From: Glandiceps talaboti
Taxonomy: Eukaryota > Hemichordata > Enteropneusta > Spengelidae
Reading direction: 5' to 3'
Assembly (NCBI RefSeq): GCF_964340395.1
Contig: NC_135561.1
Span: 5,436,518-5,500,517, forward strand
Length of the DNA: 64,000 nucleotides
The translations under genes were made by a program, and so were the position numbers. Below, in pieces: positions 1 through 11,948 of this stretch. The notes under the pieces are model-generated. The model was not told the origin of the DNA, made no database searches, and worked only from the letters and a program-made list of their open reading frames with translations. Positions within the stretch are counted from its first letter, which is position 1. The number at the start of each line of letters is the position of its first letter.

Positions 1-391
1 AATAAAGCAAATTATATAATCATTTGAACTTCAATCTAATATCTGTTGTTTAAAAGACCCTAAAGTTTTCTGGTTCTTTTACAACATTAATTGAAGCAAA
101 TATTATATTTTTTTAGAATGAAAAAGTAAGTCATCTTTCAACATTGGAAAGGAAAATAAATCAATATTGTATTTAAAAAATTCCCATAATCAATGTTACA
201 AGGGATATAAAATCCACAATGTTGCCGTTGTTTGGAAATGACATTACAATAGTCAATTCTGAGTGCAGATTTGTCTTCATTGCCTTAAGCAGTCTGTGTA
301 ATTATCTTTACCATTTTTAGTGAACAGATAAGACTTTTCCCTTTGATATGTAGACAAGCTTATCTCTGACAAAATAAGCAGACGTTATGTA

Positions 392-2811
392 ACCATAATT
401 CCCCCAAAAATGGATATTGCTGTATGTACGTCATTATTAGCGAGAATAATGACAAATTCTGATGCCAAAATCGATTCAGCCATGCATAGTACCTGTTTGA
501 ATTTGACATTCAAAGCTTAATCTTACTCTTAGGAAATTAAATGAGACTTTGACTGCCATGTATTATTCATTAATCTCAGCTGTAATATGTTCAACTCGGT
601 TGAACTATTTTCATTGTACTTGCTAAGCCTACAGCATTATAATTATTGTTATTACATCTTTTTAGCACTTTCAACTCTGTTGAACTATTTTCATGGGGTG
701 TGTTGTACTTTTAAAACCATGGTATTAGAATTATGTCTCGGCAGTATGATATTCAAAAAAAAAAATTCAACTCTGTTAACCTATTTTCTTGGGTGTGCTG
801 TTCTTTTTTAAATTACTCAGTTGTACAATGTTCAACTCTGTTGACTAATTTCTAGTGTGTGCTGTCCTTTTTAAAAAGTACAATATTAGAATTTGTTCTC
901 ATTTGTACAATATTCAACCCTGTTGAACTATTTTCAACTATTTGACAAATAGTTAAATGTAGGTCAGTCCCTGAAGGAGACAGGTTAATTCTAAATCTGA
1001 TTGATTTTGAAAACCATTACTTTACCCAATTCTAAATAATCCTTTGAATTTGATGTACTTGAAGTCTGTATTGTGAATTTACTTGGACAAACAATCTGAT
1101 TGTACTCATACTTGTAAGACATATTAGATTTCTATTTGGGACATATTTTGTAATGATCCATACATATTTATTTAAATTTAATTTAAATAGTTAAATCACA
1201 TGTTATTTTCTGGCAACTATTTAAAGTAAGTTTGGCTAAAATGTCTAAAAAAAAAAAAAATTGCTTAAAATAAGTAAGAAATTGTTTCTGGAGTTCAGCC
1301 AACACCTTGATCCTGAACATGAAAATGACTGAGTAATAGATGAATCATTTGACGTATAAAATCTTTCTAAATTTTGCTCCGAAATTCAGCTAATAAAAAA
1401 AGGTACATGTACATGTGTTTTAATTTTAACAACTCTTTATGATGCAACAACCTGATCATTTGATACAGCAGGAAGTCGTTTTGAAAATAATCAGTTTTGA
1501 AATCATCTAAAAGTTGTGTTTGCTCATCTCTGCAAATATTTGATATTCAGAGCATATGATTTAATTATCAAACTGCCAGTTTAAAAATCGGGTATTATCT
1601 GACCATAATTCCCCCAAAAATGGATATTGCTGTATGTACGTCATTATTAGCGAGAATAATGACAAATTCTGATGCCAAAATCGATTCAGCCATGCATAGT
1701 ACCTGTTTGAATTTGACATTCAAAGCTTAATCTTACTCTTAGGAAATTAAATGAGACTTTGACTGCCATGTATTATTCATTAATCTCAGCTGTAATATGT
1801 TCAACTCGGTTGAACTATTTTCATTGTACTTGCTAAGCCTACAGCATTATAATTATTGTTATTACATCTTTTTAGCACTTTCAACTCTGTTGAACTATTT
1901 TCATGGGGTGTGTTGTACTTTTAAAACCATGGTATTAGAATTATGTCTCGGCAGTATGATATTCAAAAAAAAAAATTCAACTCTGTTAACCTATTTTCTT
2001 GGGTGTGCTGTTCTTTTTTAAATTACTCAGTTGTACAATGTTCAACTCTGTTGACTAATTTCTAGTGTGTGCTGTCCTTTTTAAAAAGTACAATATTAGA
2101 ATTTGTTCTCATTTGTACAATATTCAACCCTGTTGAACTATTTTCAACTATTTGACAAATAGTTAAATGTAGGTCAGTCCCTGAAGGAGACAGGTTAATT
2201 CTAAATCTGATTGGTTTTGAAAACCATTACTTTACCCAATTCTAAATAATCCTTTGAATTTGATGTACTTGAAGTCTGTATTGTGAATTTACTTGGACAA
2301 ACAATCTGATTGTACTCATACTTGTAAGACATATTAGATTTCTATTTGGGACATATTTTGTAATGATCCATACATATTTATTTAAATTTAATTTAAATAG
2401 TTAAATCACATGTTATTTTCTGGCAACTATTTAAAGTAAGTTTGGCTAAAATGTCTAAAAAAAAAAAAAATTGCTTAAAATAAGTAAGAAATTGTTTCTG
2501 GAGTTCAGCCAACACCTTGATCCTGAACATGAAAATGACTGAGTAATAGATGAATCATTTGACGTATAAAATCTTTCTAAATTTTGCTCCGAAATTCAGC
2601 TAATAAAAAAAGGTACATGTACATGTGTTTTAATTTTAACAACTCTTTATGATGCAACAACCTGATCATTTGATACAGCAGGAAGTCGTTTTGAAAATAA
2701 TCAGTTTTGAAATCATCTAAAAGTTGTGTTTGCTCATCTCTGCAAATATTTGATATTCAGAGCATATGATTTAATTATCAAACTGCCAGTTTAAAAATCG
2801 GGTATTATCTG
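392..2811. repeat. Tandem duplication of a 1,210-bp unit (392-1601 and 1602-2811)
   Basis: Reading the two units side by side at an offset of 1,210 I see one difference, A at 1004 versus G at 2214. Even the A-tracts (near 1247 and 2457) have the same length. The junction repeats the start of unit 1 (ACCATAATTCCCCC) directly after GGTATTATCTG. This is either a very recent duplication or an assembly duplication of one haplotype segment. Confidence 0.95.
589..930. repeat. Five diverged ~75-bp sub-repeats inside the duplicated unit
   Basis: The near-palindromic motif TTCAACTCTGTTGAACTATT recurs with variations at about 589, 669, 766, 830 and 913, usually followed by GTGTGCTGT and a short T/A tract. 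The same array appears 1,210 bp downstream (about 1799-2140). It accounts for the identical 74-codon open frames at 587 and 1797, which are not genes. Confidence 0.75.
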
Positions 2812-3552
2812 ATATAACTTCATCCTCTATAATCCCCTGTCAGATTTCGATCCCTTGGACACCAGATGCACGCAACAAAATATGAAATAGATCTTATATT
2901 TTATGAAAATATTACTCAATATTGATACTTAACGTTAAACTTTTGATACAAATTTATTAATCATGATTTTTTTTCTATGCAACGGTCAAAAATAAAAGTT
3001 GCAATGCTGCAAAAAGTTACTGAAAAGTGCAAATTTATTCAGATGATTTGAGCGGGAAGGACTTTAGTTCAGGAAAGGTTAATGGAAGATTTGCAAGTAG
3101 GAGGCTGACCTCAGTACATTTTCCAGGGTGGTAGCTAGCCAGGGATGTTACCTTTATGGATCACTCATCTCATGGAGTCAGATGAGGCCAAATCAAACAA
3201 AAAGTGTTCTGATAATGTGTCAATCAAAACCATGGGATTTGTTCTTTGTATCTATTAAAATATGATGCAATATATAAAATTGATCAAGTGAGTTAAGTAC
3301 ATTCCCAATAGGTGTCAATCAGCAAAGAACTTAATTAAAGTAGTGTACAGCAATCATTCTGAGATCACAACATTTCACTTTTACTGCTTTTATTGAAATT
3401 TTCTATCCCCAGGTTTGGATTCTTAAAATTCCTCCAAAAATATCTGCATATACAGATGATGTAGACAATCTAAAAAGGATTGGTTAATTGAGCCACAAAC
3501 ATTATTATTTTAGTTTTAATGCTAATGTACTAACAATGCAGTATAATAATAT

Positions 3553-3593
3553 ATTTGATGGGTTAGATAAATAATTTATCTAAACCATCAAAT
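3553..3593. repeat. 41-bp palindrome
   Basis: ATTTGATGGGTTAGATAAAT is followed, after one central base, by its near-exact reverse complement (one mismatch). It would form a 20-bp hairpin stem. Each arm includes an AGATAA GATA-type motif. Confidence 0.85.
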
Positions 3594-3905
3594 GTGAACT
3601 TGTACCTTACCATTTCATGCATTGTTGTCTTAACCATGTTTGCTTATTAAATGTATTTTTAAATTCAATGAATTGTTTGAATACTAATGAATTATGTATA
3701 TTAATTTGGAGTAGTGAAACCATACTACTGTACGCTTACTATCAGGTTATAATGATTCTTATATAATGTTAATTCATTTTGTGTTGTAATTTTAATAGTT
3801 ACAACCACAGTGCATCCACTGTTACTGTATAAACTTGATGTGCCAATCATGCAGATATGCAGATTATTATGCAGATAGCTAATGTACTAGCAATTATGAA
3901 TTAGG

Positions 3906-3995
3906 TGTATGTGTATGTGTGTGTATATACATACGTACATACATATGTGTATGTACATATACATACATACATACATACATACATACATACATACA

Positions 3996-4029
<34 letters not shown>

Positions 4030-4109
4030 CATATACATACATACATACATACATACATACATACATACATACATACAGAGACACACATACACACACACAC
4101 TCACACACT
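3906..4109. repeat. Compound microsatellite (GT/AT, CATA, CA)
   Basis: A run of TATG/CATA tetranucleotides flanked by GT- and CA-rich dinucleotide repeats. The open frames on both strands here are the repeat itself (poly Tyr-Ile-His-Thr or Cys-Met-Tyr-Val) and are not proteins. Confidence 0.97.
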
Positions 4110-5037
4110 TTTTGCACCTATTAATCAATTTGCCTGTCAGGATATGCATGTAGGTGATAATACATGTGTTAATGTCAGCATTTGGTCACACACATAAATC
4201 TTAGAGTCAAACTTTCATGTAGAAATGACAAGCTGTATCGAAGGTAGTCATAAATTTCCTTGTACAGCTGTAAACGTCAGTGTGTCTCATAAAATAAAAG
4301 TGTAACTCGAAATGCATAAAACGAGAGAGAAACGTTATGTATTACACTCAGATGTCATTGCTGACTGGTATTACAGATAATACGGTGTATGATTATATTA
4401 CATGGCAGTCACATTTATTATAAAGCATATACAATAATGGTAATAGTACATGTATTTGCATATAAATCATGTACAATAATGATACAGTGCTTAGATAAGA
4501 CACCCCTTTAGGTTACAACTCATCAATTTGATATTTTTACCATGACATCTGTTCATTGGCAATAAAACACAAATCAATGAATTGTATGATGTGTGTATAC
4601 ATGACCTAAAAAGCTGACATATGTATGTGTAATTATAGAAAGACAATCAACGCAGTGCAAGACATCTGGTTTCACTTCCTTGTGGATTAGATTGGTCAAT
4701 GTTGTGTATTTAGAATTGTTTTTAATAGCATTTGTCTCAGTGCATTGCAGCATTTGTGTTAATAATGCATGTAGCCTAGCAATCTTCAGTTATCAGTCAT
4801 ACTGCATATATGTAGCTTCTTTGTAAAGGATGAAGAGAAAAGGTACAAGATGAATTTTCAATGCCTGAAAAAGTCGTCCGTTGTAATTTACTGAAATACT
4901 CACAGCACTGATTTAATACCATCTGTATAATCAATTGCAGTAGTGGTTTTTAAATGCCAGATGTTCTTCTATGATTTCCTTGCTAAATGCTATTGATATT
5001 CCTGATTTTTGATCATCCTGACTTGATTTTGTTGCAG

Positions 5038-5224
5038 GAATCAGAAGTCGACTGTTCCAACGCAAGAAGGAGAATGATTCGATTAGTACACCCAAGGATT
5101 TAGGCACAGGTGATTCATCACCAGAAACACAACGAGTTTCCTATGCTGAAGACTTACGAGATCTGCCGCCACGGCCACCAGCGTTTGTCAGAGTATTACA
5201 ACAGATCAAGAGCATGCCAAATAT
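5038..5224 (+). CDS. TMCC1: TMCC exon A (first exon recognised)
   Basis: Acceptor TTTTGTTGCAG, donor GTGAGT. It starts with two bases finishing a codon, then [10 protein letters not shown], and ends two bases into the Met codon completed by the next exon. The proline-rich stretch [20 protein letters not shown] is open in this frame only. It lies in the variable N-terminal part of the family, so the call rests on splice continuity with the next exon. Confidence 0.8.
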
Positions 5225-8200
5225 GTGAGTAGTATTTATGCAAAGATGTTTTGTATCATACGCTTTACGAACAGGAAAGAATTGATTTGCACCAACACAA
5301 GGATGTTTTACATGTACTATACTGTATACATATATGCTTCGCTCCAAATATATAGCACAATTTGTAGTATGCTGTTCACGGATGAGATTTCCTGTAAAAT
5401 ATTTTCTCTTTCATGCTCCATTTACACTTTGCCATTTTCAAGTGGTTATTAAACTTTTTGTGGCATATTTGTCTTTCAAATACATATTTTGAGAGAGTGT
5501 TTTCTCTTTTATGCTTCTCTTCATAAATAAAAATTGTTCACACTCAAGTGTTATGAAATGCTACAAGGCCAGCAGTTCCCTTGTACACTTCAGTTCATAT
5601 TCATATATAGTCAATTTCATGGCAACTATTTTGATTGAATGTGACTTAGAACATCAGTTTTCTGATTATCATTGGTCAAATAATACTGGCACGGAACATT
5701 GATATGATACATACATGTAGTCATAGTACTAGGAAGTATTTAAAAACTACATCCCATACATGATTTGTCAGCAATTTTATACGAACTGATTGATTGATTT
5801 CGTTAGGAAGAACCCAATTCATTAGTCCATTTGTAAATCAGGTATATCACTAGTTTAGATTACTTTGTTAAATGAGCTAATATCAGGTCAAGCATAATTC
5901 AAGGCTATGCACACCAAAGAAACATGAAACCAGGTCTCGAAGTATAAAATTGTAGTTGAGATTACTAAGTGAAGCAAGACTAAACAGCTGGTACCATGGA
6001 TACTAAAGCTTGACTCTGTAAAGAAAAGAATATGTTGTGATATTCAATGTGGTTACTAAAAAATTAGATGTGAAATGAGTGTTGTTTCATTCACTTTCTG
6101 TCATCTGTATAAAGCTGACATCCATCATAACTTAGGCAGAAGTGACCTACAGGCCTTGATAGGGAACTTCCATTCAGTGTATTGTTGACTACTTGTATTG
6201 TTCTACAACAGTATAACAATAACAATACTGTAGAAACAGTCAACAACACATTTAGTTGCCAAGCAAGGCCCATCACTTCCATCTAAGATCTGATAGCTGC
6301 TAGCTCCATACTGATAAGTGAGTGAATGAAACTATTGAGCTCATTTGATCTCATTTTAGTGTCAAGTCTTTATCAATGTTTGTGAATTCACATGGTGTGT
6401 TTTCCCTTTAGCCTTTTAATGATTTGGTTTCTGTAACTCTATGTAATTACACCCTATATATAGGGTATCAGGCTTTAGAGGGTTAATATAATAAAGGCAA
6501 CAGATATTGAGTTATTGTTGATTTCAAGCACATGTACGGAATGTGTTCCGCATTATGACATGCCAAAACAGATCAGGACTGTGATAAATGCTTCCTTGAA
6601 ATGAAATAATTATGTTATACTTGAAGGTGTGTTTTGATAAACAAATCATATCATAACTGGTGTGAGTTCGCAACTCATTTTATCCTGTTCTTGCAAATAT
6701 TATGATACATTCCTCTAGAGTATCAATCACAGTATTGTTGAAAAAAAATGTTGACACAGGTCAATGGCAAAATTACATTGTGACATTTGTAAGAATCAGA
6801 ACCAAACCTTTGATAGCCTTAGAAAATATCTGATGGCTGAGTGCTTTGCTCAGAGACATTTTCTGTTTGCAATGATGTTTTTTTTTTTGAGAATGAAAAC
6901 AAAATATGAAACTACTTGAAAATTCAGACTATATTTTCACTCATTTACAGCTGAAATGAAATAATTTGGCAATTGTATGTTTTGTTTTTGTGAATCAAAG
7001 CAATGTTGATAATAGCATTCTGTGCTGTAATCCAAAGATAAAGCCTTGATGACAACATTGATCACACCTTTAAATCTGCTAATCTTGTTAACAGAATTGA
7101 TACCGTTCGATTAACCAGTTAATCTATGACATTCCCTTGTTGGCAGTAGGAAGGTAGTAGTTGTATTCCATGCTTATGCCTGTAGTTGTATTATATTTCA
7201 TGTTGACAGGAGAAAGGCAGCAGTAGAAACTAAGTCAGCCCGTCCAGTCGTACCAAAAGCAGCCACATTGCCAGTTCATCGAACTAAATCAGGAGGAAGC
7301 GATAGTGGTGATGTCAGTCGGGAAGGCAACCGATCACGAGCGGGTAGCTCGTCAGCCGCTGATTTCATCGACAGTCGACATTCCAGTGACAGAGAAGAAG
7401 AATGTACCTTTCAGGTGAGGAGAGCTGAAGTACACTGTGAACAAATTTGACACATGAAAGTTTGTTGCTGGTTCTTTTTAAGTGATTACTTAAATGTGGT
7501 TGTCTACCTTCTTATTTTCAAGATATCATCAATCAATTATTGGCCAGTGCCAAGAGGCACAGCTCTGAGGTGGTGGGAGGGGGTTATAGGAATAGCCCAT
7601 GTCTGTCTGTGTGTAGGACCACAATTTAAACACCAATCCTTTCTCTATGTGGGGGGAGGGGGGGGGGTACACAAAAGTACAAGTTAATCAAAACAGGATT
7701 AATAGCACATACGTGTTGGGGGGGGGGGGGGGGGGGGGCTATGTATTCAAGTGTAAAAGACTTGTTTTTATAGAATTACATTGTTTGGTGGCCATTTTGA
7801 AATATAAGATACATTTTTGGATCATTTTCTGCTCAGTTTGAAAATATAAAACCTCATTTTTCTTCCCAAAACATTTTATTCAACAATTTTCAACCATTTA
7901 TAAAACAAACAAGTTTCTCTTTGCTTTAAAAAATTTTATATAGATTTTAAAAAGATTTCATTCTTTGCGTAATAAATGTATTGAAAAGACAATTTTAAGG
8001 TCATGTTGAGTCCTAAGATAAAATGAGATTTTTTATTGATGTATTAAAGTTGTTACTGAAATAGATGTTACAGAATTAGATGCATTGCTTGAGGCATGGG
8101 TGGAGTAAAGGAAACCATCTGTCCAAACTAACGTACTACAAGATATCCTAGTTCTTGCTACTGTTTGTATGGGAACGACTGAATTCTGCTGAGCTTGGAA

Positions 8201-11200
8201 AAAAGGAACAACTACTCTGCAATTACGAAAGTTTTTTGATGTGAATATTCAGAGATGGTGGATTATAATATACAAAAAATAAGACGTGACCATAGACGAT
8301 TTCTCTCGGTTCTGTCAAAGGTTGTTTGTCATTTTTTATGGCTCTGTGTTGTTATGTGGTTAAATTGTTTAGATACAGGCTTCGTTGTGTAGTTTCAGTT
8401 TTCACTGCAGCTGATAAGAGAAATTATAACCTGTGCGGTATTAATTAGAACAACTTTATAATTAGTATACTTTTAAGAGTAAAAAAAGTGATGCAATAAA
8501 AGTAAATTCATTTCAGGATTATACCAGTTATAGTAAACATTAAGTGATAAAAGCTGTGTTAGCTGTAATTGGAGCATTTTTGTGGGAGTTTTGTTTTATG
8601 TATTGACTTACTTTACATGTTGTACATTCTAAAGTATATTGATATGTCTGTGGATAAACTTGTGTGTGTAGCTGTACACAGAATTTAAGGTGAAAGAGAT
8701 GTGACACTGGTAATCAAGCCTTCCGTTTACTAAGATAGATGCAAACTAAATTGATTGTTCTTCAATGTGGTAGATTACGCAAGTGGGTGTGAGCGGTTCC
8801 TCTGTTATGTGATTCTAATCACCCTGTGATTAACATAGCGGAAACATTGGAAGTCCCAAAACACTGCACTGCAAGTTCATGAAACTCTAAATATAAACTA
8901 GTTTACAGAGACGCCTCCCTGATTTCTCCCTTTTCAGTTCTTCATGTTCCATTGGACATATCATGAATGGTTGAATACAGTAGACTTGACGTATGATAGA
9001 TAATGAATGAAATCTCTTGTAATTAATACATCTCATTTCTCTACCAGATTCATATAGCAAACTAGTCAAGGTAGTAATATCATGTCAAATCATCTCTGAC
9101 CAAAAGAGCGATCGTGAGATTCGATGAAGGATACTCCCCCGTAGTACTAGATTAATAGCAAACAAATGGTTAGACATCTGTAAGTCACAAAACAAAACAT
9201 CTCATGTATAGAATATTCTCAAAGTACAATAATTGTCTTTCATTTCAGAGTGAAAACACAACGGGTACAATACCCAATAACATGGTGACAGATGACTCGG
9301 CGCTGGATGAAGTTGACTCAGGACATACACCAGACCCACTACGGGTCAAAGCTATGATAGAACAGTACCAACAAAAAATACTAAGAATAAAAGAACAGAT
9401 TAAGGCTGAACAAACCCAACGAGACGGTGAGCAAAATTTAGTATTTTATGGAAAGGTCTATAAAAATACAGATATGAGATAAATCTAAAATCTATGTAAC
9501 CTGTCGTAAAATGTTCACCTTAAAGCTACTAGGACACTGCTTATTTGCACCATTCCACAAATTTCTGAATGTATTCGGATGAATAAAGATTATTATTATC
9601 TTTGTAAAAATAGCATATTTATTATAAAGTGTAATTTTTCACTAAATCTTTGTTTCTTGTTTTTCTTTCAGAAAATGTAAATGAATACTTGAAGCTAGCG
9701 GAGCATGCAGACAAACAACAAACTGCAAGAATAAAGACAGTTTTTGAGAAAAAGAATCAGAAATCTAATGCTCTCATAGGACAGTTACAGAAAAAATTAG
9801 AAAAATACCATGAAAGAATAAAAGACTTGGAAGCTAACGGAGCACCTCCAAGGAAACCCAAAGAAGTTCTACAGGGAATGCATCAGGGACTCAAGTAAGG
9901 TCTATTTGAAATTATTGGTATGAAATAATAATCATATTAAAGTGACCATATGGATGAGGATTGCATATTTATTTTGGATTTTTTAAATTTATAAAACAAT
10001 TTTATCATAGCGTCCTACTTGAGAAATCAAGGCGAAACTACATAGACCAAGTCCGTGTTTGTAATACTATACATTGCAAAAAGCTAAAAATGTGTTTTAA
10101 AAAAAATTTGTTATTGTATGTACAATAACAAACATTTTACACTCTTATCAGTCTTTTGCCATTTATTGAGATACGAAATAGGACTTGGTATATGCTGTTT
10201 CGCATTGATTTCTCAAGTAGGAAGCCATGATAAAATTGTTTTATAAATTAAAAATCCAAAATAGATACCCAATCCTCATCCATATGACCACTTTAAAAGG
10301 ATTTGAGAAATCGTTGGATTAAGTCGACTCTGAGGACAGATGGGGAATTTAGGATTAGTCTTATTTTATAAGTCTGTTATTTAATAGCTCTACAAGCCAG
10401 TGTCTAACACATCTCCAAATAATCCGACCCCCTGTTTCATAGATTAATATCAGATTAAGATTAAAATAAGTTGTGAAAAAAACCTTTGTGCAACAGAGCT
10501 GTAAAAAATATTGGTCCTAAACAAAAGACTAGCTGATGTGATGTAATCTTTATGGTTACTGTGTACTTGTAGTATCACACTAATTCTTAGCCTGGGATTC
10601 AAACACTGGGGCTTAATTTGAATAAATGCGTTATTTGAAAATACTGTATAGAGAAGTACATAATCTCCAGACTGATTCACCCCTGCGATAGGATTTCACA
10701 CATAGCCATTGGTTGAGTTACTTGAGTATAAGCCTTACACTGGTACCAGGCCCTTAGGAATTTTTTTGGTTTCATATTCTTGAATTTGTTGTTCATTTTC
10801 AATTTTGTCTGAGAAAACGTACTCAACTTTTTTCTTTTTTTTCTCACTTACAAGTAGTCTCCCAGGGCTTAGTGTCCACCCAACTGCTTGCAATCACTCA
10901 CTCAGGTCACTATTTCACAAGAAAGAAAACATTTTTTTTTATCCCAGGTACTTTAGAATGTCTATATAAGCCTGCACTGTGCACATTCATTGGATCAAAT
11001 ATTTGTTGACAAATTTGTAGAAACATTTTTAACTTACTTATGATCAGTAAATTCCACAAATTTACAGGCTTGATTTTAAAATATTATCCACTGAAAGATG
11101 ACATAATGAAAACATTTCCCTGCAAGACTTATTTTATACAAAGTGATAGTGACTCCATATCTGACATGATGTTGTTGATATATGTTTTGTCTTCGCAGGG

Positions 11201-11606
11201 GAGTCGGTGCTAATATACGTGATGGTATCACAGGGTTTTCTGGGTAAGTGGAATTGACTCATACAGTGTTCACCGTTCATTGATTTGTGCATGTGTATCT
11301 TGTATTGTGTGTGCTGTGTGTTTCTCTGTACAATTTCAGTTTTATGTGTATACAGCATAGACAGTTAGTAAGCAGTTCTAAATCATACTTTAAGTTTCAG
11401 TTTTAGAGAAGTTGTTGCCATTATTTGGCAAGTTGTATGAAATGCAGTTTGCTGATTGGTTGAGATAAATCACTCCAGGTGCACATGATATATGGCAAAC
11501 ACAAACACTGAATCACTCTACAGAATGTTGTACTTTACAGTATGTAAATAAAATTAATTTGCAAAAAAGATATAAAGTTTACTATAGGATCATCCTCTAA
11601 AAGTAT

Positions 11607-11663
<57 letters not shown>

Positions 11664-11878
11664 TACATACATGCATGCATGCATGCATACATACATACAT
11701 ACATACATACATACATACATACATACATACGCATGCATACATACATACATACATACATACATACATGCATGCATGCATGCATACATACATACATACATAC
11801 ATACATACATACATACATACATACATACATACATACATACATACATACATACATAATTACATACGTATGATACAATGT

Positions 11879-11948
<70 letters not shown>

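Larger units (their letters stand above)
1..5037. other. Left flank or 5' intron of TMCC; no coding exon found
   Basis: AT-rich sequence without a convincing exon. It holds the 1,210-bp tandem duplication, a 41-bp palindrome and a long CATA/CA microsatellite, each listed separately. The first coding exon(s) of TMCC must lie here or beyond the left edge, because the exon at 5038 begins in the middle of a codon. Confidence 0.7.

Noticed and set aside
587-2021. Two identical 74-codon frames
   Set aside because: They are duplicated only because the 1,210-bp segment is; composition is low-complexity T/A-rich and nothing resembles a protein family.
4830-4842. Possible first coding exon of TMCC: ATG AAG AGA AAA G before a GT
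   Set aside because: It has the right phase to join the exon at 5038, but the donor (GTACAA) is poor, the intron would be under 200 bp, and no conservation can be judged.
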